Assembly (NCBI RefSeq): GCF_021601625.1
Contig: NZ_BQHR01000019.1
Coordinates: forward strand, 56,407-120,406
Length of the DNA stretch: 64,000 nt
From: Pseudomonas paraglycinae
Lineage (GTDB): Bacteria; Pseudomonadota; Gammaproteobacteria; Pseudomonadales; Pseudomonadaceae
Direction of reading: 5' to 3'
The stretch's first letter is position 1. Each line of letters starts with the position of its first letter. The position numbers were made by a program, and so were the translations under genes. Below, one piece after another: positions 1 through 9,226 of this stretch. The notes beneath the pieces are model-generated. The model had not been told where the DNA came from. It ran no database searches and worked only from the letters and a program-made list of their open reading frames with translations.

Positions 1-2
1 GA

Positions 3-599
3 TCAGGCCGGTTCGGTTTCTGTGGCGTAAGCCTGTTCCAGCAGCACGGTGAAGCGGTTGAACGCATCGATCGCGCCTTGCTCCACTTCCGCTTCTTCTT
101 CAGCACTGAATTGCAGCGAATCGAGGGTACGCACAAAGCTCTTCCAACCTTCGGCGCGACCGCCTTCAGGCTCGCCCAGATGACGGGCGCCAAAGGTTTC
201 GCTCAGGTCCAGCGCGACCGCGCGTTTGATCAGGAACGCAGCGCCGAGCTTGGAACCCTCGGAGACGAAGATCCAGCCCAGGGCGCGGGCCTTGCTCGGG
301 TTTTTTACGGCGCCGGCGACTGGCGCAGGCACTTCGGTGTCAAGGTCGGCGAGGTCGGCCCTGGCCGCTTCGGCGCGGCAGCGGGCCGGCAGGTCTGGGA
401 CGATGGCGGTCAGTTCGGCATCGTTGTACAGCGACACCAGTTCCGACTGGAACAGGTACTGCGCGACCACGAAACGGGCGAAGTTGGCGCGGGTCTCGAA
501 CGGCGCGTGGGCCTTGACCAGGGCATCGAGCTTGCTGTGCGGCTCGTGGGTGATCTGGTTCAGGCGTTGCGAACGCAGGGCTTTTTCCGGGGTGCTCAT
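3..599 (-). CDS. hemO: Haem oxygenase, HemO/PigA type
   Basis: Cytoplasmic haem oxygenase that opens the haem ring to biliverdin, carbon monoxide and free iron, completing iron recovery from imported haem. The 198-residue length and wording (RSQRLN near the start, NFARFV, YLFQ, SEGSKLGAAF, FGARHL, EGGRAEGWKSF) match PigA/HemO of P. aeruginosa as I remember it. The proximal haem ligand would be His21 in the EPH motif. I chose the ATG at 599 because an AGGA ribosome site precedes it and a longer upstream start adds 28 residues absent from the family. It is last in a haem module after the receptor gene, but a strong terminator at 661-701 separates them, so expression probably depends on read-through or its own promoter. 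Confidence 0.93.
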   Translation of the reverse strand: MSTPEKALRSQRLNQITHEPHSKLDALVKAHAPFETRANFARFVVAQYLFQSELVSLYNDAELTAIVPDLPARCRAEAARADLADLDTEVPAPVAGAVKNPSKARALGWIFVSEGSKLGAAFLIKRAVALDLSETFGARHLGEPEGGRAEGWKSFVRTLDSLQFSAEEEAEVEQGAIDAFNRFTVLLEQAYATETEPA

Positions 600-660
600 G
601 AGATGTCCTTGAAAAGAAGAGGCGCTTGATAACGAGACGTACGGGCAAGCGCCGGACAGT

Positions 661-701
661 AAAAAAACCTCACGGCGCGGCAATGCATGCGCGCCGTGAG
701 G
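661..701 (-). terminator. Rho-independent terminator after the haem receptor gene
   Basis: A perfect 12-bp inverted repeat (668-679 and 690-701) with a 10-base loop is followed, reading on the minus strand, by seven T residues. It lies immediately after the receptor stop codon and before hemO. Confidence 0.9.
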
Positions 702-710
702 TCATCCGGA

Positions 711-3296
711 TCAGATATCCCAGACCAGGTTGATCGCGAAGTTGCGACCCGGCTGGGTCAGGCGATCGAGGTTGGCCGGTTGTGTCACCGAGGCTTCGCC
801 GACGCTGTCGTAACCGCGCACGTCATCCCACAGCCAGTATTTCTTGTCGGTCAGGTTGTAGATGCCGCCGCTGACGGTGACGTCGTCGGTGACCTTGTAA
901 TAACCGGCCAGATCGAGAATGCCGAAGCCCGGCGACTTGAATTGACTGCTGACACCGTCCGGCGATTTGAAGTTGCTGTCGTCGACGCGATCCTTCTTCT
1001 TGACCACGGTCCAGCTCAGCAGGCCGCCGTAGTTGTCCTGGTCATAACCGAGGCCGAACACGCCGGTCAGCGGGTTGACGCTGTTCAAAGGCTCGCCGTT
1101 GTCGTTGTTGCGTCCATAGGCGTAGGAGATCGAACCCTGGGTGTACAAGCCTTGCGGCGCGCCGAAGGAATCCAGGTTCAGACGACCTTTGACTTCGGCA
1201 CCCTTGATGGTGGCGTGCTTGATGTTGCTGGACTGGAACGTCAGCTCGCTGTAGCCCGGGGTGACGGCGTCTTCGTTGATGAAGTCGCGGTACTTGTTAT
1301 AGAACACCGCCACGTCGAACGAGCCTTGCTCGAAGTTGCCGCGCAGGCCGGTTTCATAGCTTTTGCTCTTTTCCGGTTCCAGGTCCGGGTTCGGCGCCAC
1401 GTTGTAGCCGGTGGTGCTGTTCTCGAAGCGGCCGTACAGCGCTTTCGCGGTCGGGGTGCGGAAGCCTTCGGCGTATTGGCCGTACCAGGTGTAGTTGTCG
1501 GTCAGTGCGTAGGTCAGGCCGAATTTCGGCGAGACTTTATGCCAGGTCTTGTTCTCGTCGCTGACCGTGCCGTTGCCGTCGGCTGCCACGGTGTTGAGGA
1601 ATTCCTGGGTGATGTGCGGCTTGAGCTGGGTGTAGTCGTAGCGCAGGCCTGGCAGGAAGGTCCAGTTGTTCCAGCTGATCTGATCCTGGGCGAACAGGCT
1701 GTAGGTGTTGATGGTCGGGTCCGGGAAGTCACTGGATTTTTTCAGCACGTCGGCTGCGCTGGTGGCGCCGATGGCGGTGCAGCCGCGACCGACCGCCAGG
1801 CACTTGCCGTCGCCGCTGCGCGAGCCGGTAACTTTCTGCTGCTTGATTGTGGTGCCGTAAGTCAGCACGTGATCGGTGTCACCGATGGCGAATGCCTTGT
1901 CCAGTTGCGCGTCGAAGACCCACTGTTTTTCTTCGTAGATCGTGTCGCGGGTGCGCAGCACTTTACGGGTGATCGGGTAATAGAACTCGTCGGTGCTCTG
2001 GTCGGTCTTGGCGGTCTGGTGGTTGAGGCTCCACTTCACGTTGTCCGCCAGCAGGCTGTCGAGCTCGAAGTTGTGCTCCAGGCCGAAACGCTCGCGGGTG
2101 ATGGTGTCGTTGCCGGTGCGCCACTGGTACATGCCGCCGGGCAGCACGCTGTTCGGGATCGTCGGGGCGCCGTTGAAGTACGGGCCGCCGTAGGCGCTTT
2201 TCTGATCGGTGTCGCGATCATCCTTGTACTTTTCGTAGGTCAGGCCCAGGCGCGAACCTTCGTTGTAGTTCCAGCCGATCTTGGCCAGCACGTTCGTGGC
2301 TTTCACGTCTTCCGGGTTGGCGGCGGTACGCTCAAGACCGGTGCCGTTGTTGCTGCCGTAGGAATCGGTTTCGTGGCCGTCGCGCTGGCTGTAGTGCAGC
2401 AAACCGTCGAACTGGTCGGCGCGACCGGCGACGGTGGCGGATTTCAGCCAGCTCTCATCGGCGGAGCTGTAGCCGGTTTTCAGGCGGGCACCGACGTCTT
2501 TGCCGGGCTTGATGATGTCGTCCGGGTCGAGGGTGTAGTAGCTGACGGCGCCGCCGATGGCGTTGCTGCCGTACAGCACCGAGGCCGGGCCGCGAAGAAT
2601 TTCGACGCGTTTGACGATTTCCGGGTCAACGTAATTGCGCTGAGTCTTGGCGTACGGACCATTGAAGAAACCGTCCGGCACTTCGACGCCGTCGACCTGA
2701 GTCAGAATCCGGTCGCCGTCGATGCCGCGAATGTTGTAGCCGCTGATCCCGCCACGCTGGCCGGCGCCGCCCACGGATACGCCCGGCTCGTAGCGCACCA
2801 GATCCTTGATGGTGTTGACGTTGTTGCGGTCCAGATCCTGACGGGTCTGCACGGTGACAGTGGCCGGCACGCTGTTGATCGACTGTTCCTGACGGGTGGC
2901 GCTGATGGTCACCTGGTCGAGGTTAAGCGCGCCGCTGCTGGCGCGTTTTTCCAGCACGACGTTGTTGTTGCTCAGTTTGCGGAAGCTCAGGTTGGTCCCC
3001 ACCAACAGACGCTCCAGGGCTTTTTCCGGTGGCAGCGAACCGCGCACGCCCGGCGACGACACGTCCTGCCCCAGTTCCGCCGGCAAACCGACCTGCCAGC
3101 CGGTGACCGCGGTGAACGCATTGAGCGCCGACACCAGCGGCTGCTGGGCAATGGCGAACGAGTAGTCGCCCATGTTGCGCGTCGGCTGTTCGGTGGCGGC
3201 CATCAGCGGCGCGGTGCCGGCCATCAGAATGGCGGCGGTCAGCAGCGACAGCACGCGGGAAGGGGAAGAAGTCTGGCGGGTAAGGCGAGAGGACAT
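711..3296 (-). CDS. hxuA: TonB-dependent haem/haemoprotein receptor with signalling domain
   Basis: Outer-membrane receptor of about 861 residues that takes up haem or haemoproteins using TonB energy. A signal peptide ends near AAT at about residue 35. A short secretin/TonB N-terminal (STN) domain follows (roughly 45-115), which marks receptors that signal to a FecR anti-sigma factor; then come the plug (about 140-260) and the beta barrel. The FRTP and NPDL motifs in the barrel correspond to the FRAP/NPNL boxes of haem receptors. The start at 3296 has GGAG eight bases upstream; another ATG 21 bases further up is less well placed. It sits downstream of its sigma and anti-sigma genes, with a Fur-like box before it. 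HxuA is the likeliest name; a HasR-like receptor is the alternative. Confidence 0.85.
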   Translation of the reverse strand: MSSRLTRQTSSPSRVLSLLTAAILMAGTAPLMAATEQPTRNMGDYSFAIAQQPLVSALNAFTAVTGWQVGLPAELGQDVSSPGVRGSLPPEKALERLLVGTNLSFRKLSNNNVVLEKRASSGALNLDQVTISATRQEQSINSVPATVTVQTRQDLDRNNVNTIKDLVRYEPGVSVGGAGQRGGISGYNIRGIDGDRILTQVDGVEVPDGFFNGPYAKTQRNYVDPEIVKRVEILRGPASVLYGSNAIGGAVSYYTLDPDDIIKPGKDVGARLKTGYSSADESWLKSATVAGRADQFDGLLHYSQRDGHETDSYGSNNGTGLERTAANPEDVKATNVLAKIGWNYNEGSRLGLTYEKYKDDRDTDQKSAYGGPYFNGAPTIPNSVLPGGMYQWRTGNDTITRERFGLEHNFELDSLLADNVKWSLNHQTAKTDQSTDEFYYPITRKVLRTRDTIYEEKQWVFDAQLDKAFAIGDTDHVLTYGTTIKQQKVTGSRSGDGKCLAVGRGCTAIGATSAADVLKKSSDFPDPTINTYSLFAQDQISWNNWTFLPGLRYDYTQLKPHITQEFLNTVAADGNGTVSDENKTWHKVSPKFGLTYALTDNYTWYGQYAEGFRTPTAKALYGRFENSTTGYNVAPNPDLEPEKSKSYETGLRGNFEQGSFDVAVFYNKYRDFINEDAVTPGYSELTFQSSNIKHATIKGAEVKGRLNLDSFGAPQGLYTQGSISYAYGRNNDNGEPLNSVNPLTGVFGLGYDQDNYGGLLSWTVVKKKDRVDDSNFKSPDGVSSQFKSPGFGILDLAGYYKVTDDVTVSGGIYNLTDKKYWLWDDVRGYDSVGEASVTQPANLDRLTQPGRNFAINLVWDI

Positions 3297-3401
3297 CGAT
3301 AGCGCTCCGTGTCGCACGAATCTTTATAGGTGCTGATTGATCTCGCGAGATGCGAATCAATTGCATTGGCTATAACGAGACGAACGAGCTTCGACTATCG
3401 A

Positions 3402-3420
3402 GTAAAAATAATTCTCATTT
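3402..3420 (-). promoter_or_regulatory. Fur-like box before the haem receptor
   Basis: On the minus strand the site reads AAATGAGAATTATTTTTAC, close to the Fur consensus of GATAAT-type repeats. It lies at the end of the anti-sigma gene and about 105 bases before the receptor start, so the receptor may have its own iron-repressed or sigma-dependent promoter. Confidence 0.6.
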
Positions 3421-4384
3421 AGTTCAAGATCACCAGCGCCGGGAATTCCCGAAGCTTGGCCGAGGTGATATGAGCGAGCGAACGCACCACGTCCAGCGGC
3501 TGGTCGAGACGGTAATTGCCGGTGACGGCGACGTCGGCCAACTGATCGTTGGTGTTGATGATGAAGCCCGGGTAGTAGCGGCGCAGTTCGGCCAGCACCT
3601 GGTTCAGCGGGCAGTTCTCGAAGATCAGCCGACCCTGCACCCAGGCCAGATCGGTGGCGGCGTCGACCTTGGCCGGACGGTCGAAACCGTTCGGGCCGAT
3701 GCGGATGCTTTCCCCGGCGGACAGCCGCACACGGGCATCGTCACGGGTCGCCCGCAGATCGACATCGCCGCGCTGCACCCGCACCTGCGCCACGCCGTCC
3801 AGATAACGCACGGCGAACGCGGTGTCGCGCACGCTTGCCTTCACCGGCCCGGCGTCGATTTCCAGCGGCTGGCTGCGGCTGGCCGGGATCTCGAAAAACG
3901 CTTCGCCCTGATACAGCCGCGCGATTCGCTGCTGATCGTTGATGGTGCTGGAGAACGCGGAATTGGTGTTGAGCAGGACTTTCGAACCGTCCTCGAGTTG
4001 CAGGCGCTGACGCTCGCCGACCACGGTCAGGTGATCGGCCTGCAGACGCATCGGCAGGTTGCTGAAACTGAACAGCCCGAGCAGCAGCACCGCGGCGGTG
4101 GCCAGCGGTTTCCAGTGCGGACGCAGGCGAGTGAGGACGGTAACTTTCTTCGGTTTGGCCGCGAGGTTTTGCGCGCACTGAGCGATCTGCGGGCCGTCCC
4201 AGATTGCCTGAGCCTTGGCGAACGCCTCGGCATTCAACGGATCGGCCGCCAGCCAGGCATGGAATTGCCGGGTCTGCTCCTCGTCCGGACTGCCGAGCAC
4301 GATGAGCCAGTCCAGAGCCTGGTCCATTGCGCTGGCGGCGTCCTGCGCCGATGAAGGCGAAGGGGAGCGGTGGGTGTCCGTCAC
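3419..4384 (-). CDS. hxuR: FecR-family anti-sigma factor / transmembrane sensor
   Basis: Inner-membrane regulator of 321 residues that passes the haem signal from the receptor to the ECF sigma factor. The N-terminal cytoplasmic region has the DUF4880-type WLxxLxSPDEEQTRQFHAWL pattern. One membrane segment (TAAVLLLGLFSF, near residue 90) follows, then the periplasmic FecR domain and a C-terminal segment with VTGNYRLDQPLD. The GTG at 4384 was chosen because GAGGAA lies just upstream; the longer ATG start adds only nine residues without a better site. It lies between the sigma and receptor genes, the standard order for these cell-surface signalling systems. Confidence 0.88.
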   Translation of the reverse strand: MTDTHRSPSPSSAQDAASAMDQALDWLIVLGSPDEEQTRQFHAWLAADPLNAEAFAKAQAIWDGPQIAQCAQNLAAKPKKVTVLTRLRPHWKPLATAAVLLLGLFSFSNLPMRLQADHLTVVGERQRLQLEDGSKVLLNTNSAFSSTINDQQRIARLYQGEAFFEIPASRSQPLEIDAGPVKASVRDTAFAVRYLDGVAQVRVQRGDVDLRATRDDARVRLSAGESIRIGPNGFDRPAKVDAATDLAWVQGRLIFENCPLNQVLAELRRYYPGFIINTNDQLADVAVTGNYRLDQPLDVVRSLAHITSAKLREFPALVILN

Positions 4385-4507
4385 GGTGTTTCCTCGGCAG
4401 TGTCTGTGCACGGCTGTTTTTTTAGTGAAGCGTAAAAGTCGGGCAAGGGTAACAAAGCCCGATGATCAGTGCAGTCGATCCTGTCGAATACCGACAAGGC
4501 TTGCAGA

Positions 4508-5026
4508 TCAGTCGCCGTTCAGGCGCTCGGCGACACCGATGCAGATGGTCATGATCAGTTTGAGTTCTTTCTGCACCGTGCTGAGGGATACGCTCAGTTC
4601 TTCGGCGATTTCCTGATAGCTGTGCCCGTGCAGGCGGCTGAGGATGAAGATTTGCTGTTGGCGGGGGCTGAGTTCACCGAGGCTCACGTTCAGGCGCTCC
4701 AGCAATTGTTCGGCGTGGGCGGCGTCTTCGGCGCTGCTGGCGGGGGCGGCGACGCTGTGCACCACGTCCTGCGGCACGTCGTCGACCATGGTCCGCGAAT
4801 GAATCTTGCGCGCACGCAAATGATCCAGTGCCAGGTTGCGCGCGGTCTGGAAGACAAAGGGTTCAAGGTGATCGATGGCCCGTTCGCTCAGCGCCCGGGT
4901 GACGCGCAGGTAAGTTTCCTGCAACAGGTCTTCGGCGGTGCTGTGGTTGTTGACCATCCGTTCCAGCGTCCGCAGCAGCGAGGTGCGCTGGGCGAGGAAG
5001 ACGTGGTTGAAGTGTGATTGACTCAC
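4508..5026 (-). CDS. hxuI: ECF sigma factor, FecI-like, of the haem signalling system
   Basis: RNA polymerase sigma factor of 172 residues. Region 2 (about residues 10-75) carries AEDLLQETYLRV and the ARNLALDHLRAR segment that melts and reads the -10 element. Region 4 (about 110-165) has LSPRQQQIFILSRLHGHSYQEIAEELSVS, a helix-turn-helix for the -35 element. It is the first gene of the haem module, and the strong Fur box at 5051-5069 predicts transcription in low iron. By family rule it should activate the receptor gene once haem binding relieves the FecR-type partner. The name HxuI rests on synteny with the Hxu system. Confidence 0.88.
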   Translation of the reverse strand: MSQSHFNHVFLAQRTSLLRTLERMVNNHSTAEDLLQETYLRVTRALSERAIDHLEPFVFQTARNLALDHLRARKIHSRTMVDDVPQDVVHSVAAPASSAEDAAHAEQLLERLNVSLGELSPRQQQIFILSRLHGHSYQEIAEELSVSLSTVQKELKLIMTICIGVAERLNGD

Positions 5027-5050
5027 GGGAAGACCTGATCCATTTCGAGC

Positions 5051-5069
5051 GAATGATAATGCTTATCAT
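5051..5069 (-). promoter_or_regulatory. Fur box before the sigma gene
   Basis: The site contains the perfect palindrome ATGATAA-TG-CTTATCAT at 5053-5069, an excellent match to the GATAATGATAATCATTATC iron box. It lies about 25 bases upstream of the sigma start codon. Confidence 0.85.
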
Positions 5070-5145
5070 CCGCCCGAGTGGTCAAGTGTTGATTTGTCAA
5101 AGGTTGGTAAAGCTTTTGCCCGCTCTCAAAACGGCGCCAGCGGTT

Positions 5146-6147
5146 TTATTCCGCGTTGCACAGGGCCAGGCAGTTATCGAGCATACGGTTGGAGAAGCCC
5201 CACTCGTTGTCGTACCAGGCCAGTACTTTCAGCAGTTTGCCGCTGGCTTTGGTGTGGTTGGCGTCGAAGATCGACGACAGCGGGTTGTGGTTGAAGTCGC
5301 TCGATACCAGCGGCAGGGTGTTGTAGCCGAGGATCTTCGAATGCTGGCTCGCCGCTTTCATCAGTGCATTGACCTCATCGGCCGAGGCTTCGCGCTTCAG
5401 CTGCACGGTCAGGTCCACCAGCGACACATTGATCACCGGCACACGCACGGCCATGCCGGTCAGCTTGCCCGCCAGTTCCGGCAGCACCAGGCCCACGGCT
5501 TCGGCAGCGCCGGTCTTGCTCGGGATCATGTTCTGGGTGGCGGAGCGGGCGCGGTACGGGTCGGTGTGGTAGACGTCGGTCAGGTTCTGGTCGTTGGTGT
5601 AGGCGTGAATCGTGGTCATCAGACCACTTTCGATGCCCAGTTCGCGGTGCAGCACCTGAGCCACGGGGGCCAGGCAGTTGGTGGTGCACGACGCGTTGGA
5701 AATGATCTGGTGCGACTGGCGCAGAATGTCGTGGTTCACACCGTAAACGACGGTGGCATCGGCGCCTTTGGCCGGGGCCGAGATAATCACTTTGCGTGCG
5801 CCGGCGGTAATATGCGCGGCGGCTTTGGCCCGGTCGGTGAACAGACCGGTGCATTCGAATACCACATCAATCTTTTCCGCGGCCCATGGCAGGTCGGCCG
5901 GGTTGCGGATGGCGCTGACCGAAATGCGGTCGCCGTTGACGGTCAGGCTCTCGTTGTCATGAGCCACTTCGGCGTCGAATGTGCCATGAACGGTGTCGTA
6001 CTTGAGCAGATGCGCATTGATCGCGCTGTCGCCCAGATCGTTGATGGCGACGATCTGCAAATCCTGACGATAGCCTTGGGTATAGAGTGCGCGCAGGACA
6101 TTACGGCCGATGCGGCCAAAACCATTGATTGCGATTCGAAGAGTCAT
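5146..6147 (-). CDS. gap: Glyceraldehyde-3-phosphate dehydrogenase, type I
   Basis: Cytoplasmic enzyme that oxidises glyceraldehyde-3-phosphate to 1,3-bisphosphoglycerate with NAD(P). The 333-residue protein has the nucleotide-binding start [14 protein letters not shown], the catalytic Cys154 in SNASCTTNC, and [12 protein letters not shown] near the end. The start at 6147 gives the normal family length; a 27-residue upstream extension rich in Arg and Lys is not typical. It is transcribed away from edd, and a HexR-type operator lies 24 bases upstream, so it belongs to the glucose regulon. It is the copy that handles the triose made by KDPG aldolase. Confidence 0.95.
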   Translation of the reverse strand: MTLRIAINGFGRIGRNVLRALYTQGYRQDLQIVAINDLGDSAINAHLLKYDTVHGTFDAEVAHDNESLTVNGDRISVSAIRNPADLPWAAEKIDVVFECTGLFTDRAKAAAHITAGARKVIISAPAKGADATVVYGVNHDILRQSHQIISNASCTTNCLAPVAQVLHRELGIESGLMTTIHAYTNDQNLTDVYHTDPYRARSATQNMIPSKTGAAEAVGLVLPELAGKLTGMAVRVPVINVSLVDLTVQLKREASADEVNALMKAASQHSKILGYNTLPLVSSDFNHNPLSSIFDANHTKASGKLLKVLAWYDNEWGFSNRMLDNCLALCNAE

Positions 6148-6170
6148 TGAACAGCGCCGCCGTCGTTTTG

Positions 6171-6185
6171 TTGTTGGAATTACAA
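6171..6185. promoter_or_regulatory. HexR-type operator before gap
   Basis: TTGT-TGGAATT-ACAA fits the TTGT-N7/8-ACAA pattern known for HexR in Pseudomonas putida. It lies just upstream of the gap start. Confidence 0.75.
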
Positions 6186-6232
6186 GATTATTCGCATAAA
6201 AATAGAAAACAAGCCTTTTTAGTGGCAATATT

Positions 6233-6247
6233 TTGTTTTATCTACAA
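6233..6247. promoter_or_regulatory. HexR-type operator before edd
   Basis: TTGT-TTTATCT-ACAA is a second exact match to the TTGT-N7/8-ACAA pattern, 120 bases before the edd start and 47 bases from the gap operator. The two sites serve the divergent promoters. Confidence 0.78.
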
Positions 6248-6367
6248 CGAGTGACCTGAATCAACTGGTCCGAATGATCAAGAAAACCGTTCGTCATCCC
6301 ACGCGAACGGGCTTCTGATCAGCATAGACAATCAGGTCGCCACATCCGTTAGCCTGGAGTTCTACAC

Positions 6368-8194
6368 ATGCATCCCCGCGTTCTTGAGGTCACCGAACGG
6401 CTTATCGCCCGCAGCCGCGCCACGCGTCAGGCTTACCTTGCGCTGATTCGCGGCGCTGCAACTGACGGGCCGATGCGCGGCAAACTGCAATGCGCCAACT
6501 TCGCCCATGGCGTGGCCGGGTGTGGCAGCGAAGACAAGCACAGCCTGCGGATGATGAACTCGGCGAACATCGCAATTGTTTCGTCATATAACGACATGCT
6601 CTCGGCGCACCAGCCGTACGAAGTCTTCCCGGAACAAATCAAGAACGCCCTGCGCGAAATCGGCTCGGTCGGCCAGTTCGCCGGCGGCACGCCTGCCATG
6701 TGCGACGGCGTGACCCAGGGCGAGCCGGGCATGGAGCTGAGCCTGCCGAGCCGCGAAGTGATCGCGATGTCGACGGCGGTGGCGCTGTCCCACAACATGT
6801 TCGACGGCGCGCTGATGCTCGGCATCTGCGACAAGATCGTGCCGGGCCTGATGATGGGCTCGCTGCGTTTTGGTCACCTGCCGACGATCTTCGTACCGGG
6901 CGGGCCGATGGTCTCGGGGATTTCCAACAAGGAAAAAGCCGACGTGCGGCAGAAGTACGCCGAAGGCAAGGCGACCCGCGAAGAGCTGCTGGAATCGGAA
7001 ATGAAGTCCTACCACAGCCCGGGCACCTGCACGTTCTACGGCACTGCCAACACCAACCAGTTGCTGATGGAAGTCATGGGTCTGCACCTGCCGGGCGCGT
7101 CGTTCGTCAACCCGAACACGCCGCTGCGTGACGCCCTGACCCGCGAAGCCGCGCATCAGGTCACCCGCCTGACCAAACAGAACGGCAACTTCATGCCGAT
7201 CGGCGAAATCGTCGACGAGAAGGCGCTGGTCAACTCGATCGTCGCGCTGCACGCCACCGGCGGTTCGACCAACCACACCCTGCACATGCCGGCCATCGCC
7301 ATGGCGGCGGGCATTCAACTGACCTGGCAGGACATGGCCGACCTCTCCGAAGTCGTGCCGACCCTGAGCCACGTCTATCCGAACGGCAAGGCCGACATCA
7401 ACCACTTCCAGGCCGCGGGCGGCATGTCGTTCCTGATCCGCGAACTGCTCGAAGCCGGCCTGCTGCACGAAGACGTCAACACGGTGCTCGGCCACGGCCT
7501 GAGCCAGTACACCAAGGAGCCGTTCCTCGATAACGGCAAGCTGGTGTGGCGCGAAGGCCCGACCGACAGCCTTGATGAAAACATTCTGCGTCCGGTGGCC
7601 CGAGCGTTTTCGGCAGAAGGCGGCTTGCGCGTGATGGAGGGCAACCTCGGTCGCGGCGTGATGAAGGTGTCCGCCGTGGCGCTGGAAAACCAGATCGTCG
7701 AAGCACCGGCCATGGTGTTCCAGGATCAGCAGGATCTGGCGGACGCTTTCAAGGCCGGTCTGCTGGAGAAGGATTTTGTCGCGGTGATGCGCTTCCAGGG
7801 TCCGCGTTCCAACGGCATGCCTGAGCTGCACAAGATGACGCCGTTCCTCGGCGTGCTGCAGGATCGCGGCTTCAAGGTTGCGCTGGTAACTGACGGACGT
7901 ATGTCCGGCGCATCCGGGAAAATTCCGGCGGCCATTCATGTCAGCCCCGAAGCTTATGTCGGCGGCGCTTTGGCGCGGGTGCAAGAGGGCGATATCATCC
8001 GCGTCGATGGCGTCAAAGGCACTTTGGAACTCAAGGTGGACGCCGCCGAATTCGCAGCGCGCGAACCCGCCAAAGGCCTGTTGGGCAACAACATCGGCAG
8101 CGGTCGCGAACTGTTTGGCTTCATGCGTTTGGCCTTCAGCTCGGCGGAGCAGGGCGCCAGCGCCTTCACTTCTGCCCTGGAGACGCTTAATTGA
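6368..8194 (+). CDS. edd: 6-phosphogluconate dehydratase
   Basis: First committed Entner-Doudoroff enzyme; it dehydrates 6-phosphogluconate to 2-keto-3-deoxy-6-phosphogluconate (KDPG). The 608-residue length and the IlvD/Edd family motifs [27 protein letters not shown] and [13 protein letters not shown] show the identity. The family carries an iron-sulphur cluster held by conserved cysteines; CGSEDKH and the CDK motif are present. A CTGGAG ribosome site precedes the ATG. It starts the edd-glk-gltR-gtrS operon, overlaps glk by four bases, and is probably controlled by HexR through the operator at 6233-6247. Confidence 0.96.
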   Translation: MHPRVLEVTERLIARSRATRQAYLALIRGAATDGPMRGKLQCANFAHGVAGCGSEDKHSLRMMNSANIAIVSSYNDMLSAHQPYEVFPEQIKNALREIGSVGQFAGGTPAMCDGVTQGEPGMELSLPSREVIAMSTAVALSHNMFDGALMLGICDKIVPGLMMGSLRFGHLPTIFVPGGPMVSGISNKEKADVRQKYAEGKATREELLESEMKSYHSPGTCTFYGTANTNQLLMEVMGLHLPGASFVNPNTPLRDALTREAAHQVTRLTKQNGNFMPIGEIVDEKALVNSIVALHATGGSTNHTLHMPAIAMAAGIQLTWQDMADLSEVVPTLSHVYPNGKADINHFQAAGGMSFLIRELLEAGLLHEDVNTVLGHGLSQYTKEPFLDNGKLVWREGPTDSLDENILRPVARAFSAEGGLRVMEGNLGRGVMKVSAVALENQIVEAPAMVFQDQQDLADAFKAGLLEKDFVAVMRFQGPRSNGMPELHKMTPFLGVLQDRGFKVALVTDGRMSGASGKIPAAIHVSPEAYVGGALARVQEGDIIRVDGVKGTLELKVDAAEFAAREPAKGLLGNNIGSGRELFGFMRLAFSSAEQGASAFTSALETLN

Positions 8195-9147
8195 AACTGG
8201 CTTTGGTCGGTGACATCGGAGGCACCAACGCGCGGTTCGCGTTGTGGAAAGATCAGCAGCTCGAATCGGTTCAGGTGCTGGCCACGGCCGACCATGCCAG
8301 CCCGGAAGAGGCGATCAGCCTCTACCTCAGCGGGCTCGGTCTGGCGCCGGGCGCTATCGGCTCGGTGTGCCTGTCGGTGGCGGGGCCGGTGAGCGGCGAT
8401 GAGTTCAAGTTCACCAACAACCACTGGCGCCTGAGTCGCAAGGCGTTCTGCCAGACCTTGCAGGTCGATCAGTTGTTGCTGATCAACGATTTCTCGGCGA
8501 TGGCGCTGGGCATGACCCGTTTGCAGCCCGGCGAATTCCGCGTGGTTTGCGAAGGCACGCCGGAGCCGTTGCGTCCGGCAGTGGTGATCGGTCCGGGCAC
8601 TGGCCTGGGCGTCGGCACGTTGCTCGATCTCGGTGAAGGTCGATTTGCCGCGTTGCCGGGAGAGGGCGGTCACGTCGATCTGCCGCTGAGCAGTCTGCGT
8701 GAAACCCAGCTCTGGCAGCACATCCACAACGAAATCGGCCACGTCAGCGCGGAAACCGCGTTGAGCGGCGGCGGCTTGCCTCGGGTGTACCGGGCGATCT
8801 GCGCGGTGGATGGTCATGAACCGAAACTCGATACGCCGGAGGCCATCACTGCGGCGGGACTTGCAGGCGACCCGATTGCCCTGGAAGTACTGGAGCAATT
8901 CTGCTGCTGGCTCGGTCGCGTGGCCGGCAATAACGTGCTGACCACCGGCGGCCGTGGTGGGGTGTACATCGTGGGTGGCGTGATTCCGCGCTTTGCCGAC
9001 TTCTTCCTCGAAAGCGGTTTCGCCCGCAGCTTCGCCGACAAGGGCTGCATGAGCGATTACTTCAAGGGGATTCCGGTGTGGCTGGTGACGGCGCCGTATT
9101 CCGGGCTCGTCGGTGCAGGAGTGGCGCTCGAACAATCCGGTAAATGA
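8191..9147 (+). CDS. glk: Glucokinase
   Basis: Phosphorylates intracellular glucose to glucose-6-phosphate with ATP. The 318-residue protein has the ROK/Glk phosphate loop [13 protein letters not shown] at the N terminus, the catalytic region [12 protein letters not shown], and the [11 protein letters not shown] and [12 protein letters not shown] signatures of the bacterial Glk family. The start is a TTG inside the edd stop region (four-base overlap), which implies translational coupling. No ATG or GTG would give the complete N-terminal phosphate loop. It lies between edd and the glucose-responsive two-component genes, as in other Pseudomonas. Confidence 0.94.
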   Translation: MKLALVGDIGGTNARFALWKDQQLESVQVLATADHASPEEAISLYLSGLGLAPGAIGSVCLSVAGPVSGDEFKFTNNHWRLSRKAFCQTLQVDQLLLINDFSAMALGMTRLQPGEFRVVCEGTPEPLRPAVVIGPGTGLGVGTLLDLGEGRFAALPGEGGHVDLPLSSLRETQLWQHIHNEIGHVSAETALSGGGLPRVYRAICAVDGHEPKLDTPEAITAAGLAGDPIALEVLEQFCCWLGRVAGNNVLTTGGRGGVYIVGGVIPRFADFFLESGFARSFADKGCMSDYFKGIPVWLVTAPYSGLVGAGVALEQSGK

Positions 9148-9173
9148 TCATTCCCACGCCGAGCGTGGGAACC
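9146..9173. repeat. Short palindromic repeat, variant copy
   Basis: TTCCCACGCCGAGCGTGGGAA hairpin flanked by GATCA. It is a diverged copy of the 31-bp palindrome found at 45075, 48397 and 51834, and lies between glk and gltR. Confidence 0.75.
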
Positions 9174-9226
9174 CTCGACACATCAGGCATAATCCGCCCA
9201 ATTCCAACAACAAGGATGCCTTCGAA

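Noticed and set aside
687-3302. 871-codon open frame opposite the haem receptor gene
   Set aside because: It mirrors the receptor gene on the other strand; its composition (long Val/Gly/Ala runs) is that of a high-GC shadow frame and matches no known protein.
5128-5147. Possible terminator after gap
   Set aside because: AAAAC/GTTTT arms surround a poorly paired centre; too weak to list.
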